Shown one piece after another: positions 22,080 to 34,206 of a DNA stretch of 49,351 nucleotides. This DNA is from Fomitopsis serialis. Its lineage: Eukaryota > Basidiomycota > Agaricomycetes > Polyporales > Fomitopsidaceae. The DNA lies in NCBI RefSeq assembly GCF_022376445.1, contig NW_025955254.1, positions 1 to 49,351 of the forward strand, given 5' to 3'. The notes beneath the pieces were generated by a model. It did not search any database. It was given only the letters and a program-made list of their open reading frames with translations, and was not told the DNA's origin. A program made the translations under genes and the position numbers. Numbering within the stretch: the first letter of the stretch is position 1; each line of letters opens with the position of its first letter.

Positions 22080-23380
22080 AGTCAGTGCGACCACCTGAAC
22101 GAACGTAGGATTTGGAAATGGAGCGATTAAGGGCGTCCGTTTCGGCTCACTGTGGAGACGCGTATACACGCCACGTGATCGTGACGCGTCGAAGATTGCG
22201 GTGGATCGTGTCGTCGTCCTCGATCGCGCGAGCTGAGTACCGTTTCCCGTATTTGCGCGCGCGTGTGTGCCGTGGTGCAGACGGATCAATGGTGAAAACA
22301 CATAAGTACGCCAGTGGAACAGAACGCGGCAGCTTCTACTGGGCATTTGGCAGATGGGGGAGACCGCATGAGCGTCGAAGACACCTGTACGTTCTACGCT
22401 TAGAACGGAATCCGCGCGGGAGGATATGCCAGGAGACTCACCACGCAATCTGTCATCGTACAGCAGGGCCCTTGTTTTAACGTGCTTAGAGCTTCTAAGG
22501 TTTGCACAAGACACTGTGCTGCGCGCAAGAGGGACGCCTTGGATTAGCGGCTACGCCGGCCGCCACAATCAGCGAGGTAGTGAATCATCAGTAAACTTTG
22601 CAGGATTTTCCCTCTCCAGCGCCCGTCCGCGTTGTGGATGCGAAGCTTATGGTTGCACCACCCTCGTGCGAGTCCCTCGTGGGCGGTACATTCAAGACCG
22701 ACAGGTTTGTCAACTGGAACGGATTGTTTCGATGACACCAATGTACAGAATATAGCACGGCGCCTGACGTGAAGCATACACCGATATCTTGTAGGTGCGT
22801 CGCCGATGGTCTTGCTCGCAAGACCACGAGAACGGTCACTGCATGAAGACTCGGTGCTGGGCTGATACTCGTATACTGTGAATACAAGACATGACAGAAT
22901 ACAGCAACGTCAGTGAGTACGCTGTTTGCTTGCTGTATGAAAGACATACCTGACTGTTTCCTCTAGCCTGCTGGTCGTTGGACCTGTACACGTGAGCCCT
23001 CTGAGGGGTTATTTACGGGCGCTTGGCGGTCGAAGGTCTACTGCTTGAGCCCCGCCAACGCAGATGGGTCCCAATACTGATGAGTAGATCGCTGTTCGTG
23101 GTCAGAGTCTACAGCGATGTGCAGTGAAGGCGGGATGCTCCCTAGGCCGGCAATACCGGCAGTAGGAGCGTGGGAAGACTGCAGCATGAGGCAGGCAGAG
23201 ACGCCGAGGCGGGGATGGCTGATGGTGATGGCCTCGCCTGCGCACACACACCTTCTCTTCGTTCAGACGGCCTCCCTTCTTTGCTCACGACCACCGTCCC
23301 CAGCTCTCTGACACTGGCGACGACGACACACGCGACAGGACAATTTTTCTGAAATTTGACGCGACAGGACGTAGCTTGCG
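22080..23380. other. Spacer upstream of the xylulokinase gene
   Basis: No supported gene. Frames on both strands (for example plus 22112-22480 and minus 22032-22514) are mutual shadows without recognisable motifs. The last 200 bases should include the xylulokinase promoter, but I see no TATA box. Confidence 0.45.
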
Positions 23381-23388
23381 CTGTCACC

Positions 23389-26064
23389 ATGCCGCCGAAA
23401 AGCATGTCTGGGTTCTTCCTGGGCGTCGAACTCGCCACGGACCAGCTGCGTGCGTCGATCGTGGACGAAAACTTGGAGCTGGTGGGCGTAGAGTCCGTAG
23501 ACTTTGACACGGAGCTGCTGGAGTACCAGTGAGTCGTCCTCGTTGCGGCCGCTGCACTGCCTGGCAGAGAGGACATCGCTGAGACGCCGCGCGCAGGACG
23601 CACGGCGGGATCTTCACGACGCCCGGCGACGCGTACACGACGCCCGTCGAGATGTGGATCAAGGCCTTTGGTGAGTGCTTCACGGAAGCAAATCTGCTTT
23701 TTGTCTATCGACGCGTTACTCATTTCGTCACCGTGCGACCCACCTGCCCGATCCGTCGACCGCATACTGCATCGTCTGCGCAGACCTGCTCATGGAAAAG
23801 ATCGGCAAGGGATACGACCTGGGGAGGATCAGGGCCGTCGGCGGCGCAGCCCAGGTATGTCGTCGCACTCGCTCGCCCGCGGTCGCACGCTCACAGGCGA
23901 CCCCGCGCACGGCGCCTAGCATGCGCTCGTCTGGTGGCACGCCAGCCAAATGCCCCAGCTCCAGACGCTCGACCCTCGCCTGCCGATCCACACGCAGATC
24001 CCGCTCACCGCGTTCACGATGCAGAACACGCCCGTCGCGCAGGACACGTCTGCGCACACGCATGCCCTCGCGCTCGAGGCCGCGCTCGGTGGGCCGGACC
24101 TCATGGCCGCGCGCGTAGGGACGTGCGCGCATGCGTCGCTGCTCGCGGCGCAGCTCCTGAGGGTGCGCGAGGCGTGGCCCGAGATCTGGGCGCGCACAGG
24201 CAAGGTGCAGGTCGCGAGCAGCTTCGTCGCAAGTCTCTTCTGCGGGGCGTACGCCGGCATGGGCGAGGCGGAGGCGTGCGCGACGGGCCTCTGGTCACAC
24301 TCAGGGCCGCAGGCGACGGGAACACCGAGCCACTGGGACGAGGGCGTGCTGGAGATCGTGGGCGGGAGCAGGGACGAGGGCAGGCGGATCTGGGGATGGC
24401 TGGGCGATGTGGACATCTCGGGCGGGCGGCGGAGAATTGGCAGCATCTCGCGATACCTGGTCGAGCGGTATGGTTTCGATCCCGGTGCGTAGTGTGCTCT
24501 TGCCCCGTCAAACGTGGCCCTCATGTTGCACTTGGCAGAAACTATCGTCACACCCTTCACGTCGGACTACCTCTCAACATATCTTTCCCTATGTCCCACA
24601 CCCTCCGATGCTGTGCTCTCATTTGGCCCTATGGACGCCCTGCTGGCTCCGGCGACTAATTACATACCCACTCGTCTGTACACCCTCTTCCCACATCCTG
24701 CCCAGGACGCTAGCGAGCGGAGACGCTACGTCCTCATGCTATCAAGCAGGAATGCAGACGTTCCTCGAGCGCTCGTACGCGACATGTACACGAAGAGCTG
24801 GAGCGCATTTGACCGCTTGGTAGCCATCGTACCGCCCGGAGGATCAATAGGGTACGCATGGTTCTGACTTCCGCTGCCGATTGCTCATCTCAGCTGACGT
24901 CAACAGACTCGACGACAAGCTCTTCAGTTACTGGCTGCTCCAAGGAGACAGCTATCCCTTCTCACATGTGAAGGGCATCTTCCGTTTCGAGACTGGTGTG
25001 AAGGTGAACGAGTTCCGGGACCTCCGTGCGAACCCCCGGTGCCTCCTCGAGAGCCAGGTTCTCTCCTTCCGCATTCGCTGGTCCCGCATGCTCTCCACCG
25101 GTGTCCTCGGGCCCAACGCCGGCCGCGGCCGTGCCGCGAACGCCTCACCAAGCCCAGTGTCCCAGCAGAAGCGCAACCCGACGGGGTCGGCAAACAACAT
25201 GGGCCTCCCGTTCGACCCGTACGACTACACGCCCCTCCCAGCACGCGTCCTCTCCACCGGGGCCGCCGCCAACTTCCCGTCCATCTCCAACCTCGTCGGC
25301 GACATCTTCAACGCGCCCGTCCTGGTGCCCACCACGCAGATCGACGGCGCACAGGTCGTGCCGCACCGGAACGCCCCCCACAGGGCTTCCCCGCGCGGGC
25401 TGCGCTCGGGGGCTCGTACGTCGCGCGGTGGGTGTGGGGCAAGGAGAAGGGCACGCCCGCGGGGACGGGCCGCGGCGGCTTCGAGGAGGAGATCCGGCGC
25501 CTGCTCGCGAAGCGCTGGGCGGCGGCGGGTGGCGCGGCGATCCGGACGAACGTGAACGCGCCGGCGGGCAGCAAGGCGCCGAGCGCGGCGGGGAGCGGCG
25601 CGAGCACGCCGTACGGGCACGGCGCGCGCTCGGCGCTCGGCGCGACGATCCTCGTGGAGGAGGACGAGGACGAGGGCGAGGAGATGGACAGGATCGGCGG
25701 GATGCAGGGCGCGTATGGGGCCGCGTTCGGCGAGGGCGACCTCGGGCGGATGCGGACGATGACGGGCTCGACGGCGGGCACGGCCATGTCGGGCAGCACC
25801 CTCGACGGGCCGTCCACGGCGTTCACCACGCCCGACTTGGGCGGGACGACGCCTACGAGCGGCGAGGCGCCCGCGCTCGACCCCGCTGCGCCGTCCACCC
25901 CCGCCGCCCTCACCCCCGTCACGGCGATGCCGACGTCCGACGCGGAGCTGCAGCTCGGCCTCGCGAAGGTCGCGGAGCCGGACGTGGACGCGTTCATGTC
26001 GTACGCCGCGATCGTGCCCGAGTTCTGCAGGCTCGAGGGCCTGATGATCAAGTCGCTCGTCTGA
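23389..26064 (+). CDS. Xylulokinase (FGGY family), apparent 1-nt frameshift
   Basis: D-xylulose kinase (EC 2.7.1.17), which phosphorylates xylulose to xylulose 5-phosphate for the pentose phosphate pathway in the cytosol. Six exons: 23389-23528, 23597-23670, 23784-23854, 23920-24484, 24539-24851 and 24907-26064, all in phase. Visible are the N-terminal nucleotide-fold start (SGFFLGVELATDQLRASIVD), TTPVEMWIKAFDLLMEKI, the VGGAAQHALVWW block, and late in the protein FDPYDYTPLPARVLSTGAA and ARAALGGSYVARWVWG. Near 25374-25379, a C6 run, the frame must move by one base to keep QVVPHRNAP joined to QGFPARAALGG, both conserved. A 29-bp intron (25355-25383) is a less likely alternative. About 130 residues of Gly/Ala/Thr/Glu-rich low complexity (25550-25960) precede the end SYAAIVPEFCRLEGLMIKS. 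The gene converges on the amine oxidase gene downstream. Confidence 0.9.
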
Positions 26065-26793
26065 CCGCGCGCGCCCGTGGATGTGGTCCCCTGGTCCCTG
26101 TGCTGCTGTGCTTTCGGTGTTCGTGTCGCTGTTGCTGCGCCCCCGCTGTGCTACTGCTGCTCGGTCTCACTCGCCTCGTCCCCTCTTCTCTCGTGCTGTA
26201 TAGGTCCACCCCCACCCCTCCCCGCGCGCGTCTCGCCGCGTGGCCCTCCCAAAATTACATGTAGCGTTTCGTGTCTGCGGTCCACTATACCAAGGGCTGG
26301 GATCGCGATCGCAGGGCATGCTTAGTTATGGTACTCGAGCATATTGTGGTATTTAGATAGCAGTATTGGCGTATTGGCACTCTGTACTACCTCTGCAAAC
26401 GGAGCGGCTTCTGCTGGCTTGTTCTCATATCTACGGATCATCCTCACTCGTGTTCTTGGACTCGCTCCTGGCGGTCTGTGCGAGCCGGTTGGATCGGCTT
26501 TTGGTCTGCGAAATAGGCAAGTGACAGGATGTCGAAAGGGCGCGTGGGCGTTCTCGAGTGGCATACCAATGCGTCCGATGCGTCATATCCTTCAGGAGCA
26601 AGGAGGAGAGATCGCCCCTCTACTTCGCATCAGTGTCAAACGCTGAATGCAACAATGTTCCCAATAGGATTCATGGGTGGTCCAGAATACAACATTTTAA
26701 CTGTTGAGCGGTCGGGCTATGTTTGTACAAGTACAGCGCAAGGCGGTGGTGTTCATTGGTGTATACATTTGCGTTCATGCGGCACTACGCCGC
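26065..26793. other. Convergent intergenic region
   Basis: 3' flanks of the xylulokinase and amine oxidase genes. No coding feature is supported and no defined terminator was recognised. Confidence 0.5.
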
Positions 26794-29549
26794 TCAGTGG
26801 GCACAGCACGCACCGCCGTCCTGCGAGAACGCCGCAACGCTGCGGGAATCGTTCGCGCCAGGGACGTCCATGCTGGGGTTAGACTTGAAGAAGTTGGTGG
26901 GCCTGAAGACGACCCGGACGTGCTCGGCAGGCATGACCGGCCAGTCTTCGGGCCTCGGAATGTGCGTGATACCTACGCCACGAACAGATCAATGCCGTCC
27001 GCACACCACGCCTCGAGAGAAAGAGAGCGCACCTGTGGTAAGGAACAGCAAGATATCCTCCTCCTCGAGGGTATCATCTCCCTGCACCCACCCCGTGACC
27101 GAATCCGCCGGCGTCTCGCGCGTCTGCGGCATGTACTTCCCGCTCGGCCACATCCGCCCGCCCCTCTCCGTCTCGACGTCGCGCACGACCCAGAGCGGCT
27201 TCGTCGCGAACGGCGCGCGCGTCGCGACGATGCCCCCCTCGCGCGTCTTCAGCGGGATGCTCGCGCCGCGCATGCCCGCGATCGTGTACCCCGCGAGCTT
27301 GCCCGAGTACGGGTGGCGCCGCTTCGGGTTGACGATCGCCCAGCGGCGGTCGCCCTCGTAGTTGATGTCGCGCCCGCCGTCGCGCGCGCGCGCGATCGTC
27401 GTGCTCTGCGTGAGGAACGCGTTGCCCGCGTGGTTGGAGCGCGCGTCGGGCGGGAGGGAGACGACGTCCGTCTCGACGACACTGTTCTGCAGGCCGTCGA
27501 CCATCGGGTCGACGCGCACGGAGAAGATGTGTTGGTGGTAGTGCGCGTTGATGCCCGGCGCGAGCGTCGTGCCGAAGGGCGTCGGCTCGTCGTCCGCCTT
27601 GACGTACACCTGGAGGATGCCGGTGAGGCGCACCTCCATCTCGATGTTGCCGTCCTGGTAGAAGAACCAGTTCCAGATGTATTCTGGGGGACGTCGGTGA
27701 GCCCAATATCGGGCGCAGACGAGAAGGCTGCATACCGTAGTTCGCCAGCGTGCAGATCATGCTGACGACGAGTCGGCGGCTCCGCACGGCGTGGGCACGG
27801 CCGCCTACACGGAAGTCGGTGTGTTTCCAGAGCAGCCCTGCGTCCTCTTCGTGGATGCAGATGACGTTCTTGATCACGACGGCGCTACCATCGTGGGCAG
27901 TGTAGGCACCAGGCTGTAAGTACAAGGTTCCGTCAGGCCCTACAAACATACGTACGTTCAGAGCGTACCAGATAGTGGATCTGTCCGAGGCAATCACAGC
28001 CCAGTGATAACTCGTTCGCCATCGTCCCCATACCGTACTCGCCGCTGTGTGATATAGTCAGCCATACGAGTGCTACGAGCACAGTTCACGACACCTACGC
28101 ATCGAAGGCGTGTTTCCGCGGGTGCGGGTGCTCCGGCGCGCCGTACGGCACGACCATCTCCGCAAGCGACAGCCTGTAAAAGATCGGGCGCACCTCGCCG
28201 TCGTCGTCATACGTGATCGTCGAAATCGCGATGCCCTCGCGGTGATGGAACGCTGCACAAACTGCTCAGCTAACGGGTACCAGCGCACGCACGCCACACA
28301 CCGATGTGCATCTTCCACTTCTGCCACGCGAGCACATGCCCGTCCACCGTGAAGCTGACGCCCTCCGGCTGGACGACGTGCAGCGGCTTGAGGTCGTCTC
28401 GCACCTTGAAGGTCTCGCCCGGCTTCTGCGCCATGAGGTCGGGCAGGAAGTCCCATGCCTCGCGCGGGGGCGGGATCCGCGCGCGCTGTGCGGCTTCGAG
28501 CTCGTCCACGTCGAGCGGGGGCGCCGCGGTGGAAGACGCGGATAACGCGCTGTCCACGCCGTAATCCTTGTAGAGCGAGGAGGTGGGGGAGGCCTGGGGG
28601 AGGTACCGGGGAGGGAAGTCGATGTGGATGACTTTCTGGGCGAGGGAGTCGACGACGGGGATGAAGTCCTGTTGGAGGGGTTCAGTATTGGTTGACGAGG
28701 CACAATATGCCGAGCACTGACCATTGGGTGTGCGTAGAGGTTGTCATGCTGGGAGAAGCGAGCGAACAGCAGGGCCTGCTGGATGCGCGCCTTCTTCGGG
28801 AAGCGGTCGTCGTACCCGATCGCCCAGCCGTCGGCGTGGAGCTGCTCGGGGTTATGCCTGGCTCGGTGTCACTAATCGTGTCGATGAACCAGCGAGCTGA
28901 TACACTCACCAACGTCGGCGGCTAGCTTCTGGACCTTCTTGTCCTCGCGGATGATCTTCTCACAGAGGAGCAGCTCTTCCACTGTGATCTGCGGCTGCAC
29001 GCCCTCTGGGAGCTTCTCAACCGTGTTGACTTCCCATTGTCCGTCCTTCAGCGAGAGGATGGTGTTGTACGAGGCGCTGTGAGAGTGTGAGCGTCCCGAG
29101 GATCTGTGGTTGGCTGAAGGGATCTGCGCACCCAGTGACTACATCACAGAACTGATCGCCGATCGTCAGCCACAAACTACGAAGCGAGTGCGTTGCACGT
29201 ACATCAGCCTCTGCTTTGCGCACGATCTGGGGCGCTGGCTCCGCCTTCTCTCCGGGATTGAGCGGTATGCCCAGGAATGCGAGGACGGCCTTCTTGGGCG
29301 GCGGCAGCAGGTAGCTGGTGATGAACCTGATCGCTTTGATGTCCGTCTTCGCAGCTGTATACCGACGCACGGCCAGCCCGACTTGGACGATCTGCGCGAT
29401 CGTTGAGTTAGTGCAGTACGCAGCAGGCGCGTCTACTGCACCTCATCGGGAGTCAGGGGGTCCAGAGGGTGCTTGAAGGGAGGGATCTTCGCGTGGGTGG
29501 TCTCCTGGACGGAGGTCGCGGTGGCAGGGGCTCTATTCTCGAAGGACAT
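26794..29549 (-). CDS. Copper amine oxidase, 11 exons
   Basis: Primary-amine oxidase (EC 1.4.3.21): oxidises primary amines to aldehydes with release of ammonia and hydrogen peroxide, using copper and topaquinone. Exons 29549-29442, 29391-29203, 29151-29132, 29076-28910, 28861-28722, 28668-28302, 28252-28099, 28044-27969, 27913-27736, 27683-27033 and 26972-26794 splice in phase to 742 residues. Visible are the N2/N3 part (LTVGLAV-like IVQVGLAVRRYTAAK, ASYNTILSLKDGQWEV), the catalytic-base region KHAFDAGEYGMG, SLGCDCLGQIHYL, and the topaquinone motif NYEY, whose first Tyr is the cofactor precursor, split by intron 9. Copper ligands are probably the HYHQH pair and the later His in ITHIPRPEDWP. 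There is no signal peptide and no clear peroxisomal C-terminal tripeptide (ends CAH). The third exon is only 20 bases. Confidence 0.95.
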
Positions 29550-29635
29550 GATAATTCTGCTTGCAAGAGCGGCGGGAGGTGCGATGCGGGTGGGTCTCAG
29601 GATCGCTCTGGCGCGCGATCCTGCGAGGGTGTCTC

Positions 29636-29641
29636 TATATA
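29636..29641 (-). promoter_or_regulatory. TATA box of the amine oxidase gene
   Basis: TATATA on the minus strand, about 87 bases before the start codon at 29549. Confidence 0.5.
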
Positions 29642-29659
29642 GCTCCGGAGGTCATGCTC

Positions 29660-31390
29660 CTTGTCGAGAAGAAGTGTAGAGCCTGGTTCTGACCATACGC
29701 TTGTGGCGATAAGTGAGCCGTCTTTGGATAAGCCGTCGCTTAGATAAACCCCTGTATCCGATCGAATCTAGACCCGGCGGCACGGATTCATCGGAAGACC
29801 GCGATCTTGTCCTCGAAGGCTTCACCAAAGCGAGCACCAACGAATGCTGGCTTCACATATGCCGCAGAGCAGCAAAGTGCAGGATACATCTCTCACAAGC
29901 AGTCAGTTGCATTACTCACCTCTGTAAGATTTGATATTTTCTCTAAAGATAACCGAAGAGAATCGGAAGACTGTAAAAAGTGAGATTGTCGATGTAAATA
30001 GCTCACGAAGATGCCCTTGTATCTAGACGACGCACCGAAACGGACATGCACATAAAAATTAGCCATCTGCACAGACATGCGCAGATGGCGAGAGCAATTC
30101 CCATGAAGCAATTTGCGCAGAGACACGTCATATAAGTCGCGCACGATACAATTCCCGGGGTATCAGCCGCTCTATCAAGATATATTTAGGTCAAAAATTG
30201 GGAGGAGGACGGGGACTTACGGGCCTACGCAACGCAGCGCAGGCAGGCGGGGTTAGCGACGAGGTTCAAGCGCCCACAGGCAAGGCTCGCTGGCGAGCGA
30301 AGCCAAAGCACGGATATCTGTAATTGTGTTGCGGCACGTTTCATCAACTTGAGGGATATGTCTTTGCAATATACATTGCTCTGTGGGATCATACACTTGT
30401 AACTAGCACTGCAAATCCAATCAGCACAAGCGACCTCGCGTTAAGAGAGAGCTCGACGCACCACTACGGTGGGTATTTTCGTGCCCGGCCGTTCACTCTC
30501 AAGATAAAGTGAGAATATCCTCTACCGCATTGAGCAGCATAGTAGAATATGTAGTGTCAGTACGCCATGACATGCAGGCTAGTGTTGTAAGCTCGGCCAG
30601 CTCACCATTGATAGGAGCAACTTGAAGTCCAACAGCTACCTACAATTTCGTTTTGTGAATACGGAGACTGACTGCATTGACGGACTCACTCACTGTTCAC
30701 TCAGAGTGGTATTTTACCCTTCCTGAGCGTAATCGTCTTCCGGCCCAAGCTGCGCTTCATCATATCATGATACAAGTGCTTGAGACTCTTGAAGTCACCC
30801 TTGCAGCCTATAAAGAGTTTCACAGATGAGAACATGAGGTAGCTGCAAGGGCGAGCAGATATACCCTCATGACAGAGTGCGGCTCAGTTACCAGCGCGCG
30901 ACGACCTCTGCACGCGGTCACGTGGGCGCATACAGCCAGGTGAAAATGTATAGCGTAGTGTCTAGGAGTACGTATCAGTACTACGAATGACAGGACTCGA
31001 CGCCTATCCATAGTGTTGGACCGTTGCTATACCAAACTTCCGTAGTTAAACACGACATGGGTCCAGACAAGATGTCAGAGCACGAATGATACCGTGTAGC
31101 GGGCACCGAAAGGTAGTATCCGGCCTACGCAACCGATGGCTAGGCTAGTCTGTTGAGCCGGAGAATACCTTGCTGAAATACGGTTACCTATGTACACTCT
31201 CCCCGCCCCAGACAAACGCACTGTGTCTCGAAATGACCATCACATTGTCCGAACAAACATAAGTTACACTCTATGCGCACGTCGGGCTTGGCCTCAGAAG
31301 GGGTGTCTGCGTCCCCTGGGTCCGACACTTGCTGAGGTAGACCACCAAGGAAGAAACGCGCGCGCGCCTCGAGACCGCTCTCCGGAGCAG
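29660..31390. other. Spacer, partly AT-rich
   Basis: No supported gene. A small perfect-looking stem (GGCTCGC / GCGAGC around 30284-30300) and AT-rich tracts at 29930-30200 are the only notable features. It separates the amine oxidase gene from the second MYND copy. Confidence 0.5.
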
Positions 31391-31393
31391 TGC

Positions 31394-31732
31394 TCACGGC
31401 TTGAGCCGCTTCCGCATCAACTTGAAGTTGCTCGCATCGGTCGGAACATCTCGACCACTGGAATCAGTTCCTGGGCGGCGCGCTTCAGCTTCAGCCCCAT
31501 CCGAGTCCGTGCTGATCCACATTCCACACTTTGCGTCGGCAGGATGCCACTCGCCAACGAAGACTACGGTGTTCCAACGAATATCTGCGCCGCATGACCA
31601 AAAGAACCCATGCATCCCCGCGCTCTTCTGGATATTCACGGATGTCGCCCGCCCGCTGGAAGTGCTACGGTACAGCGCAAGTTCACTGGTCCGAGTCATA
31701 GGTAGGAGGCCGCTTGGCAGCATGACTGCCAC
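31394..31732 (-). CDS. Possible small orphan reading frame
   Basis: A single minus-strand frame of 112 codons immediately after the MYND copy B stop. Its middle (HGFFWSCGADIRWNTVVFVG, EWHPADAKCGMWISTDSDG) reads like protein, but no family is recognised and no counterpart exists after copy A. It could be a chance frame or a downstream exon of an alternative transcript. Confidence 0.2.
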   Translation of the reverse strand: MAVMLPSGLLPMTRTSELALYRSTSSGRATSVNIQKSAGMHGFFWSCGADIRWNTVVFVGEWHPADAKCGMWISTDSDGAEAEARRPGTDSSGRDVPTDASNFKLMRKRLKP

Positions 31733-34028
31733 TACTGAACGTTTTCAGCGACTCGAGTTTCATCGAATTCGGCATCCCTGAAGCCCCCGTCCAACGTAGG
31801 CAGTGTCGGGATATGGCCTTGGTTAACATCGCGCCGCCAATCCTGGTTATACGTCGTCTCTTCAATCCTGCTGCTCGGTATAACACCTACGAAGGCTGAT
31901 GGTTAGATGCTCTTGCGGTCGAGGGGATGACGAGGTATGACCTTTGTCGATTGATGTCATACCGGGCGCAGACCTGAATATGAAGAACTTGACGCCCCAT
32001 TCAGGCTGCTCTGTCCGCAAACGATCCACCGCGCCAGGTCTGACGCCCATGGCATCCGCCATCGTATTCAGAAAGTCAGACATTCGGATGACCGCACATC
32101 TGACAACCCCGAATTTATCTCTGGCGCGAGTTCCTGCGTACGGAGTGTAGAGTGACTCCTCGATGATGAGGTGCGTGCGCGCGCGGCTAGGATCTTGGTA
32201 TAAACGCAACGCGCTGACGTACGGTAGCACATCCGCTGCTCGTCGCCACGCATCCCAATCTTTCTCCCTTTGTGCAGCAGCTGGATCCGTTAGGGCGAGG
32301 CGCTGGATGCGCTCGTTCCTCGCCGCCAACTCTCTAAAGCAGATGATCAGAGCACGTCGCGTGCGCATACAGAAATGTCGAGTTTACCTGCAGGGTCCTC
32401 TAAGACAAGCGGTCAGTAATGGGCACTGTTGTCCGACGATACAATTCAGCACTCACTGGTGCGAAAACCAGTCTGTCTTCTGGCACTCTCGAGAACTAGA
32501 GGACGTTAAGCGGCCTGTCGTGTCAAAATCCCAGACCAAACATCGCACCAATAGTAGACCTTTGTGCACTTTCCACACATGTAGAGCCTTACGATAGGGT
32601 CCCGAGCGTAGCAGCGCAAACAGAACTTGATGGGGCGTTGGTATGTCTTTTCGGTGCGTTCCCGGCCTTCCAACCAGGATGGTCCACCGAGATTTTCGAG
32701 AATAGGGCTCGGCGCTTCGCCAGCCGGCATCAAGAGCTCCTCGTAGTCTGCAGCCGGCAGCCGGCGCGGGTTCTGACGGAACCACTCGACAAGCCACTTC
32801 TCCCTGTCGCAGTTACAGTATGAGGCCCATACTCCGGAACACAGTAATCAATGACTAACTGTTTCTTTGCGGAACCGAGCTTGCCTCGCCGCCGCAGAAC
32901 GCGTGACAACCATACTTTCGCCACGATTAGATCACGCAAACCTAATTCATCAGAAGCAGGCGAATTGGCAAGCCCTTTCAGCAGTGACTGTGCGATTTCA
33001 TCATCCGTGCCGCTTCGTGTCAAAGCTTCCACAAAGATCATGAGAAGGTCACTGTCCCCCAGGTACGTCAGACTGTCTGAGTGGATACGAGGTAGACATC
33101 ACCGACCGTTGCGCCGTGAAAAATTGCCCGGGTGGAACAGCAGATCGCTGCCGGAAGTCGATGATTTCACTGAAGTATTGCACAGCCTCCCTTGGTCGAT
33201 CAATCTCTGGTTTCCTGTCCAGACAGGCAGGCAGTTGAGCCGATACGACGACGATTACGCCAATACAAGAGGCTCACAACAGGAATAGAGTTATCTTCGC
33301 CTTCGCTTGTTGTCGCTACGACATTGGATGGGAGTAAGAGTTTGTACAAACACAACAGGTGACCCCTTGGTGAACTTACTAGGTAAAACCTATGGATGTC
33401 TGGCTGGGTAGCAGATTGTGCCTTGACCGGCCCAGCGTGGGCATACATGGCGCCTATTTCGTCTTTGTATAAAGTGACGAGTTGCACGTCCGTGCAGTGG
33501 ATCAGAGCGTCGATGTACATCTCAAGAGCCCAGATCACATGTTCGTGGATGTCCTCCGGCACTGTTTCGCGTACCATCAGCATATGCACTACCCTCGAGA
33601 GATGGGATAGCAAACGATACCATCGCTGTGGTGAATGAGAAAGCTATACATGAATAGCCAGGGAAGTCTGAGTTTGAGTACAAGAGAGCGTGAAGCCGGT
33701 TCCTGCACATTTTCACCCGTGTATGGGTCCTGTAACTCAAGCACAGGTCGCTCGGGCATCAAGGCTATGGCCTCCTGCCAGACCGCAGACGCTTCGTTTC
33801 GTGAGGGTTATGAGTACAGGACCATGGTTGCCAGCTCCGAAGTCACTACTTACTCATTGCGACGTCCTGCCTGACGAGATCAAGGTCTGGTAACAGCGGA
33901 TCTCCTGTGTCGTCGATCTCCTCATGTCGCGACATGATCAACAAGAAATGAACCCGTTGTTGGGGTGGCGCGGACACGGCCAAACGCAAGTCTGCATGGT
34001 AAGCCGAGCAAGCAAAGAAAGCATCCAT
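31732..34028 (-). CDS. MYND zinc-finger protein, copy B
   Basis: Paralog of 9852-12771 with the same order of parts: MDAFFACSAYHADLRL at the start (34028), intron 33792-33853, PERPVLELQDPYTGE, VIWALEMYIDALIHCTDVQL, DLIVAKVWLSRVLRRRGKLGSAKKQ (TPR-like), then the MYND finger: CLRCYARDP, CGKC, and after an intron YYCSRECQKTDWFSHQ plus final Cys in GPC. Next come QREKDWDAWRRAADVLPYVS and a tail with TTYNQDWRRDVN ending RVAENVQ at 31732. The introns around the finger and at the tail (starting GTCATACC near 31930) keep phase, so this copy looks complete. One boundary near 33600 is unclear: the donor used in copy A (GTGTAG) is changed to GGGTAG here. The function is unknown; MYND fingers bind proline-rich partner peptides. 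Confidence 0.75.
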
Positions 34029-34206
34029 GTTAGCAAAACAATCCAAGCTGTCTGTCAGGACTTCCTAGAGCCGTCCTTCCGGCCTGAAGGTGGAGGAGGT
34101 AAGTTGGAGGTAAGGTCTTAAGCTCAGTAGGCGCTCTAGGTATCGAACAATGATGATGGCGACTGCGTGGGAGGCGGAGAGCGCTCGCTGATCCTGTTGT
34201 GGCGAT

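Noticed and set aside
23652..24659. A 335-codon plus frame
   Set aside because: It overlaps xylulokinase exons 2-5 in another frame and lacks any motif, while the spliced frame is clearly FGGY-like.
25026..26264. A 412-codon Arg/Gly-rich plus frame
   Set aside because: It is the wrong frame of the xylulokinase gene; its composition is a GC-rich shadow.
26704..27765. A 353-codon plus-strand frame
   Set aside because: It lies antisense to the last exons of the copper amine oxidase gene, whose splice phases and conserved motifs are convincing; the long antisense frame is a by-product of GC-rich codon use.
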